A stretch of 64,000 nucleotides of DNA from CAWBFD01 sp963788115 (GCA_963788115.1 CAWBFD010000004.1:1178001-1242000); one strand, 5' to 3'; numbered from the stretch's first letter, positions 36,751-45,241 are shown. Numbers and translations: made by a program. The notes: generated from the letters alone by a model not told the origin.

Positions 36751-37839
36751 ATGACGGTGGTCGCCAAACTGGGCTCCTCGATCGTCGCGGACGACTCCGG
36801 CGAGCTGCGCGAGCGCGTGCTCGACTCGGTCTGCGAGCAGGTCGCTGAGCTACATCACGGCGGCGAGAACGTCGCGCTCGTGACCTCCGGGGCGGTTGCG
36901 TGCGGGATGCGCGTGATGGAGCTCGTCGATCGCCCTCAGGCGATCGACGAGCTCCAGGCCGCATCGGCCGTCGGCCAGGGAACGTTGTTCCGCGCGTACG
37001 AGGAACGGCTGGCGGCGCGGGGCGTTCACGCCGCTCAGGTGCTGCTGACGTCGTTCGACATGTCGGCGCGGATGCATTACCTGAACGCACGCCAGACGCT
37101 GCGCCGCCTGATGGACTGGCGCGCAGTGCCGGTGGTGAACGAGAACGACACGACCGCGACAGACGAGATCACCTTCGGCGACAACGACTTCCTCTCCGCT
37201 CAGGTCGCGATCCTGCTCGGGGCCCGGGTGCTGGTGCTGCTCACGGACACAGAGGGCCTCCACACGGCCGACCCCCGGCGCGCGCCGGACGCTGAGCTGA
37301 TCGGGGAGGTGGACGACTTCGCCGAGCTGCGCGCCTATGAGATCGGCCAGCGCACCTCCGCGTTCGGGTCGGGCGGGATGCGGAGCAAGGTCGCGGCCGC
37401 GGAGATGGCGAGCGCCGCGGGGATCCCGGTGGTGATCTGCGACGGGACGCAAGCGGGCACGCTGGCGGGGGCCGCTCGCGGCCATGCTGTCGGCACGCGG
37501 TTCGCGGCCCACCCCGAGCGGACCCCGTCGTTCAAGCTGTGGCTGCGCTACGCGAAGCCGAGCCGGGGGCGCATCGTTGTGGATGAAGGTGCGGCGCGGG
37601 TCCTGCGGGAGAGCGGATCCAGCCTGCTGCCGGTGGGGATCACCAGGATCGAGGGCGAGTTCGCCGCCGGCGACGCCGTCGAGGTGGTCTCGAACGGCGA
37701 GGTGGTGGGCAAGGGGATCGTCAACTACTCGGCCGCGGAGCTCAGCCGGGTCAAGGGCATGCGCTCCGAGCGGGTCCTGGAGCTACTCCCCGACGCCGCC
37801 GAGGAGGCGGTGCACCGGGACTACTTCGTGCTGACGTAG
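36751..37839 (+). CDS. proB: Glutamate 5-kinase
   Basis: 362 residues. VVAKLGSSIVADD is the amino-acid-kinase phosphate-binding start, VTSGAVACGMRVM follows, and VVNENDTTATDEITFGDND is the glutamate-binding signature. A C-terminal PUA domain (from ~275, RGRIVVDEGAARVLRESG) is present, as in the long form. Catalyses the first step of proline synthesis; proA lies just downstream across a small convergent gene. No ribosome binding site is visible between structured element B and the ATG. Confidence 0.96.
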   Translation: MTVVAKLGSSIVADDSGELRERVLDSVCEQVAELHHGGENVALVTSGAVACGMRVMELVDRPQAIDELQAASAVGQGTLFRAYEERLAARGVHAAQVLLTSFDMSARMHYLNARQTLRRLMDWRAVPVVNENDTTATDEITFGDNDFLSAQVAILLGARVLVLLTDTEGLHTADPRRAPDAELIGEVDDFAELRAYEIGQRTSAFGSGGMRSKVAAAEMASAAGIPVVICDGTQAGTLAGAARGHAVGTRFAAHPERTPSFKLWLRYAKPSRGRIVVDEGAARVLRESGSSLLPVGITRIEGEFAAGDAVEVVSNGEVVGKGIVNYSAAELSRVKGMRSERVLELLPDAAEEAVHRDYFVLT

Positions 37840-37864
37840 CTCAGCCGCCGGTCGATCGCCGGTC

Positions 37865-38245
37865 TCAGCCGCCGCGCTCGATCAGCTCGACCCGGTAGCC
37901 GTCCGGGTCGCGCACGAAGCAGATGCGCGAGCCCCCGTCCCTGACGGTGTAGGGCGGACGCTCGGGCTCGATCCCATCGCCGGCGAGGCGCTCGAGCGTG
38001 GCATCGAGATCGTCGGCGGTGATCGCGATGTGGCCGTAGCCGGTGCCGATCTCGTAAGGCTCCTCCCGGCCGATGTTGTAGGTCAGCTCGAGCCGGGCGC
38101 CGTCGTCCGGCAGGCCCATGAACACGTTGATTGCCTCGTCGCGAATCGGGACCCGGCCGACCTCTTCGAACCCGAGCTTCTCGTAGAAGCTGACCGAGCG
38201 GTCGAGGCCGAGGACGCGGTAGCAGGTGTGGATCAGCTCGCTCAT
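37865..38245 (-). CDS. VOC-family glyoxalase-like metalloenzyme
   Basis: 126 residues. LIHTCYRVLGLDRSVSFYEKLGF is the first beta-alpha-beta unit with the metal-ligand His. Further ligands are likely in ELTYN, GHIAI and GYRVELIE, giving the pattern of lactoylglutathione lyase (glyoxalase I). Actinobacteria generally lack glutathione, so the thiol cofactor and exact substrate are uncertain. It sits between proB and proA on the opposite strand. Confidence 0.88.
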   Translation of the reverse strand: MSELIHTCYRVLGLDRSVSFYEKLGFEEVGRVPIRDEAINVFMGLPDDGARLELTYNIGREEPYEIGTGYGHIAITADDLDATLERLAGDGIEPERPPYTVRDGGSRICFVRDPDGYRVELIERGG

Positions 38246-38321
38246 CGGGTCAACGCTATCGGGCCTGCGGAGTGGGCGGCGGTGACCGGTAACGCGGGCG
38301 GGCGGCGACGGCACGCGCCGG

Positions 38322-38327
38322 TACCCT
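38322..38327 (+). promoter_or_regulatory. -10-like element TACCCT of proA
   Basis: TACCCT ends 7 nt before the ATG at 38335, which supports that ATG over the GTG at 38332. Confidence 0.45.
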
Positions 38328-38334
38328 TGCAGTG

Positions 38335-39594
38335 ATGGCCACCGCCACCCGAAGCGTCGCCGACGTCTCCGGTAGCGCCAAGCGCGCCTCGCGCGTGCTT
38401 GCGCGTGCGAACGCCGAGACCAAGGACGCTGCCCTCGACCGACTCGCCGAGCTGCTGACGGAGCGGACCGCCGACGTGCTCGAGGCCAACCGCGCAGACC
38501 TGGAGGACGAGCGCGCCGCCGGGTTGACCGACGCGCTCCGCGACCGCCTGACCCTGACCGAGGAGCGGATCGCCGCCATGGCCGAGGGGGTGCGCGCCAT
38601 TCGCGCCCTGCCCGATCCGGTGGGCGAGGAGCTCGAGCGCCGCACGCTCGATAGCGGGGTGGAGCTGCGGAAGGTGCGAGTCCCGCTGGGGGTCGTCGCG
38701 GTCGTCTACGAGGCGCGTCCAAATGTCACCGTCGATTGCGCGGCGCTCACGCTCAAGAGCGGCAATGCGATCGTGCTCAGGGGCTCGAGCTACGCCCAGC
38801 GCTCGAACGCCGCGCTGGCGGCGATCGTGCGCGAGGCGGTGGCCGACGCGGGACTTCCTGAGTCCGCCGTGGAGTTGCTGGAGGGCGGTCGCGAGGACCT
38901 CGCCGAGCTGGCGACGCAGGACGGCGTGGTCGATCTCCTGATCCCGCGCGGCGGCGAGGGCCTGAAGGAGGCGCTCAAGGCGGTGGCCACGGTGCCGGTG
39001 ATGTACGCGGCCTCAGGCAACTGTCACGTCTACGTGCACGAGGACGCCGATCTCGAGATGGCCCGTGCCGTGGCGTTCAACGCCAAGGTCGATCGCCCGG
39101 GGGTGTGCAACTCGGCCGAGACCCTGATCGTGCACGAGGCGATCGCGTCCGACTTCCTGCCCGGGATCCTGGGTGACCTGGATGACGCCGGCGTCGAGCT
39201 GGTCGGCGACGCTCCCGCGCGGGCGGCGGCCGGCGAGGTGAGCGTGGGGGAGGCCACCGACGCGGACTGGGACACGGAGTACCTCGGGATGAAGATGGCC
39301 GTTGGGCTCGTCGACTCGCTCGAGGCGGCGATCGAGCATGTGAACGAGCACGGCAGCGGTCACTCCGAGGCGATCGTGACCTCGTCGGATGATGCCGGCG
39401 ACGCCTTCACCGAGGCCGTGGATGCGGCCTGCGTGTACGTGAACGCCTCGACCCGGTTCACTGACGGGTTCGTGTTCGGAATGGGCGCCGAGATCGGGAA
39501 CTCCACCCAGAAGCTCCACGCACGCGGTCCGATCGGCCTGCGCGAGCTGACCACGATGAAGTTCGTTTTGCACGGCGACGGCCAGGTTCGATAG
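38335..39594 (+). CDS. proA: Glutamate-5-semialdehyde dehydrogenase (gamma-glutamyl phosphate reductase)
   Basis: 419 residues. The aldehyde-dehydrogenase fold shows the catalytic Cys in DRPGVCNSAETLIVH. IPRGGEGL, YEARPNVTVDCAAL and the end segment GPIGLRELTTMKF are ProA hallmarks. Converts the proB product to the semialdehyde that cyclises on the way to proline. The stop TAG is in the same frame as the following nadD, 4 codons upstream of it. Confidence 0.96.
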   Translation: MATATRSVADVSGSAKRASRVLARANAETKDAALDRLAELLTERTADVLEANRADLEDERAAGLTDALRDRLTLTEERIAAMAEGVRAIRALPDPVGEELERRTLDSGVELRKVRVPLGVVAVVYEARPNVTVDCAALTLKSGNAIVLRGSSYAQRSNAALAAIVREAVADAGLPESAVELLEGGREDLAELATQDGVVDLLIPRGGEGLKEALKAVATVPVMYAASGNCHVYVHEDADLEMARAVAFNAKVDRPGVCNSAETLIVHEAIASDFLPGILGDLDDAGVELVGDAPARAAAGEVSVGEATDADWDTEYLGMKMAVGLVDSLEAAIEHVNEHGSGHSEAIVTSSDDAGDAFTEAVDAACVYVNASTRFTDGFVFGMGAEIGNSTQKLHARGPIGLRELTTMKFVLHGDGQVR

Positions 39595-39606
39595 GGGGGA
39601 GTTCGG

Positions 39607-40215
39607 GTCGCCAGGATCGGCGTTCTCGGGGGCGCGTTCAACCCGCCGCACATCGGGCACCTTGTGCTCGCGCAGGAGGCGGCCGCACAACTCGGTCTGC
39701 ACCGGGTGCTGCTCGTGCCGACCGGCCGCGCTCCGCACAAGGAGATCGTCGATGACCCGGGGGAGCTAACGCGCCTGGAGATGGCCGAGCTGGCGGCTGC
39801 GGGAAATGCCCTGCTGGAGGTGGACGGGTTCGAGATCGATGCGACCGCCGGCGACGGCCCCCCCTCGTACACGGTGACCACGCTGGAGGATCTGCAACGC
39901 CGCAGGCGCGATTCCCTGTTCCTGCTGATGGGCGCGGACGTGGCAGCCGGGTTCGGGTCCTGGCACCAGCCCGAGCGGATCGTCGAGCTGGCGCAGCTGG
40001 CGATCGCGGCCCGGCCGGGGACCGTGCTCGACGAGGCTGAGGCGGCGCTGGAGCGGCTCGGCGCTGCGGAGCGCACCGAGGTGATCCGGATGCCCGAGAT
40101 CGGCGTCTCTTCAACCCGGATTCGCCGCCGGGTCGCACAGTCCCGGCCGATCCGCTATCTGGTGCCGGACGCGGTCCTGGAATTCATCGAGGCACAGGGG
40201 TTGTACGCGGAATGA
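39607..40215 (+). CDS. nadD: Nicotinate-nucleotide adenylyltransferase, non-canonical start
   Basis: About 202 residues. RIGVLGGAFNPPHIGHL holds the nucleotidyl-transferase GGxFxPxHxGH motif, and VSSTRIRRRV near the end the SSTxIR motif. The frame upstream has no ATG, GTG or TTG: after the proA TAG it reads GGG GGA GTT CGG GTC GCC AGG ATC. The GTC at 39607 is placed as start because GGGGGGA (39594-39600) is 6 nt upstream and homologues begin at that point. The first GTG (39664) lies beyond the catalytic motif and cannot be right. A base error in GTC is the simplest reason. Confidence 0.88.
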   Translation, partial: VARIGVLGGAFNPPHIGHLVLAQEAAAQLGLHRVLLVPTGRAPHKEIVDDPGELTRLEMAELAAAGNALLEVDGFEIDATAGDGPPSYTVTTLEDLQRRRRDSLFLLMGADVAAGFGSWHQPERIVELAQLAIAARPGTVLDEAEAALERLGAAERTEVIRMPEIGVSSTRIRRRVAQSRPIRYLVPDAVLEFIEAQGLYAE

Positions 40216-40225
40216 GGCATCGCCG

Positions 40226-40651
40226 GTGAGCGAGAAGGCCAAGAGCCGGGTGGAGCGCCGGGCCGAGGTGGCGACCCGGCGGGCGTCCTCGCCCGAGGCG
40301 TCCGCCGAGCTGGCGCGGCGGGTGGCGGCCCTGGCCGACTCCAAGAAGGCGGAGGACCCGGTGGCGCTCGACGTCCGCGACCTGGTCGGCTACACCGACT
40401 TCCTCGTGGTGGTGACCGCGCGAAACGAGCGCCAGGCGAAGGCGATCCACGACGAGGTGTACGAGCGGCTCAAGAAGGACGACGGGCGCCTGCCGGCCCG
40501 GGTCGAGGGGAATGCGGAGGGGCGCTGGGTGCTGATGGACTATCTCGACTGCGTGCTGCACGTGTTCGTCCCCGATCTGCGCGAGCGCTACCGGCTCGAG
40601 GTGCTGTGGGGCGAGGCGCCGCGGCTCGAGCTCGATCCGGAGAGCTCGTAG
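40226..40651 (+). CDS. rsfS: Ribosomal silencing factor RsfS
   Basis: 141 residues from a GTG, 10 nt after nadD. ELARRVAALADSKKAEDPVALDV, then YTDFLVVVTARNERQAKAI and EGRWVLMDYLDCVLHVF, is the RsfS/Iojap pattern. Binds L14 on the 50S subunit to block subunit joining in starvation. An N-terminal basic extension (~30 residues) is longer than usual. Its 3' end overlaps the convergent acetyltransferase by 64 nt. Confidence 0.92.
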   Translation: MSEKAKSRVERRAEVATRRASSPEASAELARRVAALADSKKAEDPVALDVRDLVGYTDFLVVVTARNERQAKAIHDEVYERLKKDDGRLPARVEGNAEGRWVLMDYLDCVLHVFVPDLRERYRLEVLWGEAPRLELDPESS

Positions 40652-41160
40652 ACATCGAGCTCGATGTCCAACTGGGGATGGCGCACGGCCCTCGCCCGCC
40701 CCATACCCAGGCGTGATGCGACTGCGATCGACCGCGTGTTGGCGGGGTTGATGATGCTGATCAGTCGTGGCGGGTTCAGATGGGTTGCCGCGGAGTCCGC
40801 CGCCGCGCGGGCGCCCTCGGTGGCGAGGCCGTGTCCCCAGAAAGGGCGGCGGAGGGCCCAGCCGATCTCGATCTCCCCGACCAGCTCGGGAATGAAGTCG
40901 GGGTACCAGGCGCCGATCCACCCGGCCGACTCATCCGTGGCGCGCTCGACCGCGTGCCAGAGCCCGAATCCGTGCTGCCGCCAGTGGTCGAGTTGATGCT
41001 GGAAGCGGCGGGCGAGATGCTCGGGGTCGGGGGGTTTCCCGGGCCAGAGCTGGCCGCGGACGGCCGGGTCTGCCCAGATCGCCAGGTAGGCATCGAGGTC
41101 GCCGGGCCGCCAGCGGCGGAGGATGAGGCGCTCGGTTTCGACCCGCTCGGGGAATGGCAA
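40588..41160 (-). CDS. GNAT-family N-acetyltransferase (RimJ/RimL-like)
   Basis: 190 residues. ETERLILRRWRPGDLDAYLAI is the N-terminal GNAT_3 motif, and EIEIGWALRRPFWGHGLATEGARAAAD contains the acetyl-CoA-binding loop (here RPFWGHGLA). INPANTRSIAVASRLGM is the conserved C-terminal segment. The catalytic domain ends at about HPQLDIELDVYEL. The last ~20 residues are read through sequence antisense to rsfS, which suggests the stop was lost and extended. Acetylates a small molecule or protein N-terminus. Confidence 0.85.
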   Translation of the reverse strand: MPFPERVETERLILRRWRPGDLDAYLAIWADPAVRGQLWPGKPPDPEHLARRFQHQLDHWRQHGFGLWHAVERATDESAGWIGAWYPDFIPELVGEIEIGWALRRPFWGHGLATEGARAAADSAATHLNPPRLISIINPANTRSIAVASRLGMGRARAVRHPQLDIELDVYELSGSSSSRGASPHSTSSR

Positions 41161-41177
41161 GGAAGTGATCCTGTCAG

Positions 41178-42051
41178 GTGCCGTCCGGCGTGCCGCCTAG
41201 CGTTCTCGCCATCGCACGCGCGCGGTTCAAGAGGTCGCTGCTGGGCTATCGCCGGAGCGAGGTGGACGAGGCGATCGCGGTTCGCGACGCCGCGCTCGAC
41301 ACGGTGGGACAGACGCTGGCGGCGGCCGAGGAGTCGTTCGAGCGCCAGCGGGCACAGATCGAGACGCAGAGGGCGGAGCTGGGCAGCCGCGAGACGGCGG
41401 ATCGAGGATCTCGAGCGGATGACGACGAAGCTGTCGGAGCGTCTGGTCGAGCGTGAGCAGGAGCTTCGGCGCATGCGCGACGAGCTCGCGCGGGTGCGCG
41501 AGGAGGGCGAGGCGCGGGTGGAGTCGCTGGCGACGGTCGTGAGCGAGCTGGATGGCGTGCGGCGCCAGGCTCGGGCGCAGGCGACGCGGATCCGGCTCGG
41601 CGCGTTGCGGGATGCGGCGGCGCTGGCCGAGGCGATGGAGTGGCTCGGAAGGCGGCCGCCCGAGGCGCGCGAGCTGCTGATGGAAGCGCTGACGGAGGCG
41701 CTCTGGCGGATCGGTGCGGAGCCCGTGGATGGGGAGGGGGAGATGGTCGACGGGGCCAGCGGGAACGGCGGCGCGTGGCGGGCGCCCGCCGAGGTGTTCG
41801 AGGGGCACGTCGAGGTGGAGATCGGGCCGCTCAGCGACTTCTCGCAGCTCGTCGGGTTCGAGGATGCGGCCAAGTCGATCGCGGCGACCTCGGCGATCTC
41901 CGTGAGGCGGTTCAGCGAGGGGAGGGCGACGCTGGCGGTCACGCTCGCCGAGCCGGTGGCGCTCCTTCGCGAGCTCGAGGAGCGTTGCAGCCTCGCGCTC
42001 GTTGTGCGCGACGTGCGCCGCGACCGCCTCGTTCTCGACGTCGGCGCATAG
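41178..42051 (+). CDS. DivIVA-like coiled-coil protein, interrupted by one indel
   Basis: A GTG at 41178 opens RFKRSLLGYRRSEVDEAIAV, which resembles the DivIVA N-terminal FxxxLRGYxxxEVD motif, then a coiled coil. At 41394 an extra base breaks the frame; the next frame continues the coil (RRIEDLERMTTKLSERLVER, EQELRRMRDEL) without interruption and ends at 42051 with a compact beta-type domain of ~90 residues. Corrected length ~290 residues. A role in polar growth or division is possible from the N-terminus, but the C-terminal domain is unknown to me. Confidence 0.65.
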
Positions 42052-42185
42052 GCTCTGTCAAAGAGTGGAAGAGCGCTTCCCTTCGCAGCTCGGGGACCAT
42101 GTCTTCTGCTCGCGGTCTCACTTTGGAAAATGGAACATGGCCCGGCGAAACGGCGAACGCCCGTCCACACCGACCGGAGCGCAAC

Positions 42186-42191
42186 TACAAT
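42186..42191 (+). promoter_or_regulatory. -10-like element TACAAT of the tRNA-Ala gene
   Basis: TACAAT ends 13 nt before the mature tRNA 5' end. No clear -35 hexamer was seen. Confidence 0.45.
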
Positions 42192-42204
42192 CCTGACTCC
42201 ACCG

Positions 42205-42277
42205 GGGGCCATAGCTCAGCTGGGAGAGCGTCGCGATGGCATCGCGAAGGTCGTGGGTTCGAGTCCCACTGGCTCCA
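42205..42277 (+). tRNA. tRNA-Ala (GGC)
   Basis: A complete cloverleaf: acceptor GGGGCCA with TGGCTCC (one G-T pair), D-arm GCTC/GAGC, anticodon stem TCGCG/CGCGA with loop ATGGCAT giving anticodon GGC, variable loop AGGTC, T-arm GTGGG TTCGAGT CCCAC and discriminator A. CCA is not encoded. A Phd-like antitoxin fragment follows directly. Confidence 0.96.
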
Positions 42278-42285
42278 CTCACAGG

Positions 42286-42462
42286 GCGGAACCCGAAACC
42301 GTCGGCGCCCACATCTTCCGTAACCACTTCGGCTGGTACATGGAACGAGCACGCGCCGGAGAGCGTTTCCTCGTCACCCGCCGCGGCAAGCCGTACGTCC
42401 GTCTGATCCCGGCCGACGATCAGCCCTCCCTGCAGCAGGAACCGCGGCCCGCCCCGTACTAG
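42286..42462 (+). pseudogene. Phd/YefM-type antitoxin remnant beside tRNA-Ala
   Basis: The frame reads ETVGAHIFRNHFGWYMERAR then AGERFLVTRRGKPYVRLIPA and ends at 42462. This is nearly the complete Phd/YefM fold of type II toxin-antitoxin systems. No start codon is present upstream; the frame runs back through the tRNA, and the first ATG (42340) would remove the DNA-binding part. No toxin gene follows. The N-terminal codons appear to have been lost at the tRNA 3' end. Confidence 0.65.
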
Positions 42463-42465
42463 GCT
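42460..42465 (+). promoter_or_regulatory. -10-like element TAGGCT
   Basis: TAGGCT ends 8 nt before the GTG of the metallo-hydrolase gene and overlaps the preceding stop codon. Confidence 0.45.
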
Positions 42466-42473
42466 GCGCCGCC

Positions 42474-43136
42474 GTGAAACAGCTCGCCGACGGCGTCTGG
42501 CAGCTCCGCGGGTTCCCCCCGAACGCGATCAACGTCTACCTGGTCGAGGACGTGCTCATCGACGCCGCCTCACGCCACGCCACCCGCCGCATCCTCCGCG
42601 AGCTGCGCGGTCAGACCGTCAGCGCCCACGCGCTCACCCACGCCCACCCCGACCACCAGGGAGCGAGCCACGAGGTCTGCACGAAGCTGGGCATCCCCTT
42701 CTGGGTCCCCGAGGGCGACACCGACGCCGCGGAGGACCCAGCGTTGATCGGCCGGCGCCAGCCGCACAACGCGATCGCCCAGTTCTACTTCCGCACGTTG
42801 ACCGGCCCCGGCCATCCCGTCGACCGCCGGCTCGCCGACGGCGACGACGTCGCTGGGTTCCGCGTGATCGACACCCCGGGCCACTCGGCCGGCCACGCCG
42901 TCTACTGGCGCGAGGCCGACCGAGTCCTGATCGTCGGCGACGTGCTCACCAACCTGGACACGCTGACCGGCATCCCAGGGCTCCACGAGCCGAAGCCGTA
43001 CCTGACCCCCGACCCGGCCGAGAACCGCCGCTCGGCGAAGAAGCTCGCGCCGCTCGAGCCGCGCCTAATCCTGTTCGGCCACGGCGCGCCACTCCGCGAC
43101 ACGCGCAAGTTCGTCGACTTCATCGAGTCCCTTTGA
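42474..43136 (+). CDS. MBL-fold metallo-hydrolase
   Basis: 220 residues from a GTG. HAHPDHQG is the HxHxDH zinc motif, and further ligands are in TPGHSAGH, VGDVL and LFGHG. A zinc-dependent hydrolase of the glyoxalase II or beta-lactamase-like superfamily in the cytosol. Substrate unknown. No Shine-Dalgarno, apparently leaderless. Confidence 0.9.
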   Translation: MKQLADGVWQLRGFPPNAINVYLVEDVLIDAASRHATRRILRELRGQTVSAHALTHAHPDHQGASHEVCTKLGIPFWVPEGDTDAAEDPALIGRRQPHNAIAQFYFRTLTGPGHPVDRRLADGDDVAGFRVIDTPGHSAGHAVYWREADRVLIVGDVLTNLDTLTGIPGLHEPKPYLTPDPAENRRSAKKLAPLEPRLILFGHGAPLRDTRKFVDFIESL

Positions 43137-43142
43137 CGCAAC

Positions 43143-43148
43143 TAGGCT
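43143..43148 (+). promoter_or_regulatory. -10-like element TAGGCT
   Basis: TAGGCT ends 7 nt before the GTG of the dienelactone-hydrolase-like gene; same hexamer and spacing as at 42460 and 25327. Confidence 0.45.
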
Positions 43149-43155
43149 GATCCGC

Positions 43156-43737
43156 GTGGCAGACGTCCTGCTCTTTCATCACGCACAGGGTCTGACGCCT
43201 GGGTGCCTCTCCTTCGCCGAGCGGCTCCGCGCCGCCGGACACGTCGCGCACGCTCCTGATCTCTACGAGGGCAGGACCTTCACCGACCTCAGCGACGGTA
43301 TGAGCTACGCGGAGGAAATCGGCTTCGGCACCATCATCGAGCGCGGCCGCGTCGCCGCCGACACCTTCCCCAGCGGCCTCGTCTACGCCGGCTTCTCGCT
43401 GGGAGTCCTGCCGGCGCAGATGCTGGCCCAGACGAGGCCCGGTACGAAGGGAGCCTTGCTCTTTCACAGCTGCGTGCCACCCTCGGAATTCGGTCGCCCG
43501 TGGCCGCAGGGCATTCCGCTCCAGATGCACATGATGGACGCCGACGAGCTGTCCCTGCCGCCGAACGAGGACCTCGCCGCCGCCCGCGAGCTCGACGAGA
43601 CGGTGGAGAGCGCGACGCTGTTCTCCTATCCCGGCGATCGACACCTGTTCGCCGACGACACCCTCCCCGACTACGACGAGCACGCCGCCGCGCTTCTCAC
43701 CGAACGGGTGCTCGGCTTCCTCCAGAGAATCGGGTAG
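43156..43737 (+). CDS. Dienelactone hydrolase family protein
   Basis: 193 residues from a GTG. The alpha/beta-hydrolase fold has the nucleophile elbow GFSLG where dienelactone hydrolase has Cys in the same place, and the catalytic His in PGDRHLFAD. Asp is probably in MDADEL. HHAQGLTPG near the start is common in the actinobacterial subgroup. Likely a Ser hydrolase of unknown substrate. Confidence 0.85.
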   Translation: MADVLLFHHAQGLTPGCLSFAERLRAAGHVAHAPDLYEGRTFTDLSDGMSYAEEIGFGTIIERGRVAADTFPSGLVYAGFSLGVLPAQMLAQTRPGTKGALLFHSCVPPSEFGRPWPQGIPLQMHMMDADELSLPPNEDLAAARELDETVESATLFSYPGDRHLFADDTLPDYDEHAAALLTERVLGFLQRIG

Positions 43738-43770
43738 ACCTGAGTTTCGTGGCACGCTTGTTCGGGTAAT

Positions 43771-44217
43771 GTGCCCGCCGTGCGGTTCGAGGAGAGCGCG
43801 CGGGGGGCTCGCACGGTCGTCGGTCTGCTCGCGGACGCACGCAGCCAACTGCGCCGCCTCACCCCGTTTGAAGCGCACTCCGCGCGTGCCGACGGCGCCC
43901 GCCTGGTCGATATCCGCTCGGAGGCCGATCGCCTGCAGCACGGGACCGTTCCGGGCGCCCACTTCATTCCCCGCAACGTCCTCGAGAAGCGGCTTGACCC
44001 TCACTGCGTGGATTACGCCACGGAGGTCGCCGAGGGCGGTGCCCGCGTGATCCTCTTCTGCCAGGACGGGTGCCAGTCCAGCCTCGCGGCCGCGACCGTC
44101 CGCCAGTTCGGGATCGACGCCACCGACATCATGGATGGGTTCGCAGCATGGCGCGCGGCCGGCCTGCCGGTCGCGGCGGTGAGCAGGGAAGAGCTCGGGG
44201 GGTCGGTCCTCGCCTGA
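43771..44217 (+). CDS. Rhodanese-like domain protein
   Basis: 148 residues from a GTG. ARLVDIRSEADRLQHGTVPGA is the CH2A region, and VILFCQDGCQSSLAAATVRQFG contains the active-site Cys in a CxxGxxSS loop. Single-domain sulfurtransferase, perhaps in sulfur transfer or detoxification. A ~40-residue N-terminal helix region precedes the domain. Confidence 0.86.
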   Translation: MPAVRFEESARGARTVVGLLADARSQLRRLTPFEAHSARADGARLVDIRSEADRLQHGTVPGAHFIPRNVLEKRLDPHCVDYATEVAEGGARVILFCQDGCQSSLAAATVRQFGIDATDIMDGFAAWRAAGLPVAAVSREELGGSVLA

Positions 44218-44218
44218 G

Positions 44219-44926
44219 TCAGCGCCGGGCGCTCCGACGCGCCGCGTCGAGCGCCACCCGCGTGCGCTCGCCCAGCCTGCCGCGTACCCGCCAGACGGCC
44301 CCGGAGAAGTTCATGTTCGCGACCGTCGCGAACCCCGTCTCGTCCTCGCGGAGCGCCAGCAGCAGGTGGGCCACGCGGTCGGCGGCCGGCAGCCCTTCGG
44401 GCTCGCCGATCCTCACGCACCAGCAGTCCACGCGACGCCCGCCCGGCCGCACGAGGAGCGCCCCCTCATCCCCGAGCACCCAGACGCCCAGCTCGCCACC
44501 CTGGAGCGCGTGCCCGCTCCGCTCGAGCAGCTCCCGTTCGCGGTGCCCGACGAGGTCTGCAAGCAAACCGAGCGCCACCCGCTCGGATGAGCTCAACCCC
44601 GTGCCGTGAGCTGACGCCGCCCCGAGCGCCCCCACCGACCGGGCCCCGCGCCCCGCCTGCAACCACGGGATCGCCCATGCGTGTGCGAAGCACAGGGCGG
44701 CTGCGGGGAACGCCAGCGGCTCGACGTAGAGCAGCAGCGCTCCGGGCAGCGTGAACGCAAGCACCACCCAGGTGGTCCACGCCGTCCAGCGGCGCTCATC
44801 GCGGCGGAGCGTCCGCTCGCTGACGCTCTCCCGCCACCACAGGGCCGCGGCCTCGGCCAGGCGCGCGCCCGCGCGCGGGGTGCCGCTGGCGGCGGCGTCT
44901 GCCGCGGACGTCACGCCTGCCTCCAC
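44219..44926 (-). CDS. Two-span membrane protein of unknown function
   Basis: 235 residues from a GTG at 44926. An N-terminal helical region (LAEAAALWWRESVSERTLRR) leads to two membrane helices (WTTWVVLAFTLPGALLLYV and FPAAALCFAHAWAIPWL), then a soluble domain with VWVLGDEGALLVRPGGRRVD and VAHLLLALREDE. I do not recognise the family. It ends 1 nt from the convergent rhodanese gene. Confidence 0.65.
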   Translation of the reverse strand: MEAGVTSAADAAASGTPRAGARLAEAAALWWRESVSERTLRRDERRWTAWTTWVVLAFTLPGALLLYVEPLAFPAAALCFAHAWAIPWLQAGRGARSVGALGAASAHGTGLSSSERVALGLLADLVGHRERELLERSGHALQGGELGVWVLGDEGALLVRPGGRRVDCWCVRIGEPEGLPAADRVAHLLLALREDETGFATVANMNFSGAVWRVRGRLGERTRVALDAARRSARR

Positions 44927-44937
44927 GGGCCAGGTTC

Positions 44938-45162
44938 CTACCCGCCCGCGATCGGGCGCCGCATCACCACCAGCTCGGCGTCCAACGGCAACTGGCGCAC
45001 GACCTGAGCGGTGCCGTCCGGACGGCTGACCGAGCCGATCATGCCGCGATCGAGCTCGCGGCGGAACGCCTCGACCGCCTCCTCGGTGCCAACCTCGTTC
45101 CCGGCCGTCCACTCCGCCAGGGTCGTGTGGCCGGAGCGGTCGAGCCTGATCAGGCGAGCCAT
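44938..45162 (-). CDS. Small conserved hypothetical protein
   Basis: 74 residues from an ATG at 45162 preceded by GAGGAGG at a good distance. MARLIRLDRSGHTTLAEW is followed by a helix (EEAVEAFRRELDRG) and a beta-strand end (ELVVMRRPIAGG). It looks like a small alpha/beta protein; no known motif. Upstream of, and probably co-transcribed with, the membrane protein gene. Confidence 0.7.
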   Translation of the reverse strand: MARLIRLDRSGHTTLAEWTAGNEVGTEEAVEAFRRELDRGMIGSVSRPDGTAQVVRQLPLDAELVVMRRPIAGG

Positions 45163-45222
45163 GTGTCCTCCTCGGATCGCTTGCGGCTGAATATACGCCG
45201 GCTCGCCTGGCCGGCGCGCTCG

Positions 45223-45228
45223 TAAACT
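45223..45228 (+). promoter_or_regulatory. -10-like element TAAACT of leuS
   Basis: TAAACT lies 13 nt before the leuS ATG without a visible ribosome binding site. Confidence 0.35.
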
Positions 45229-45241
45229 CACGACTCACGCC

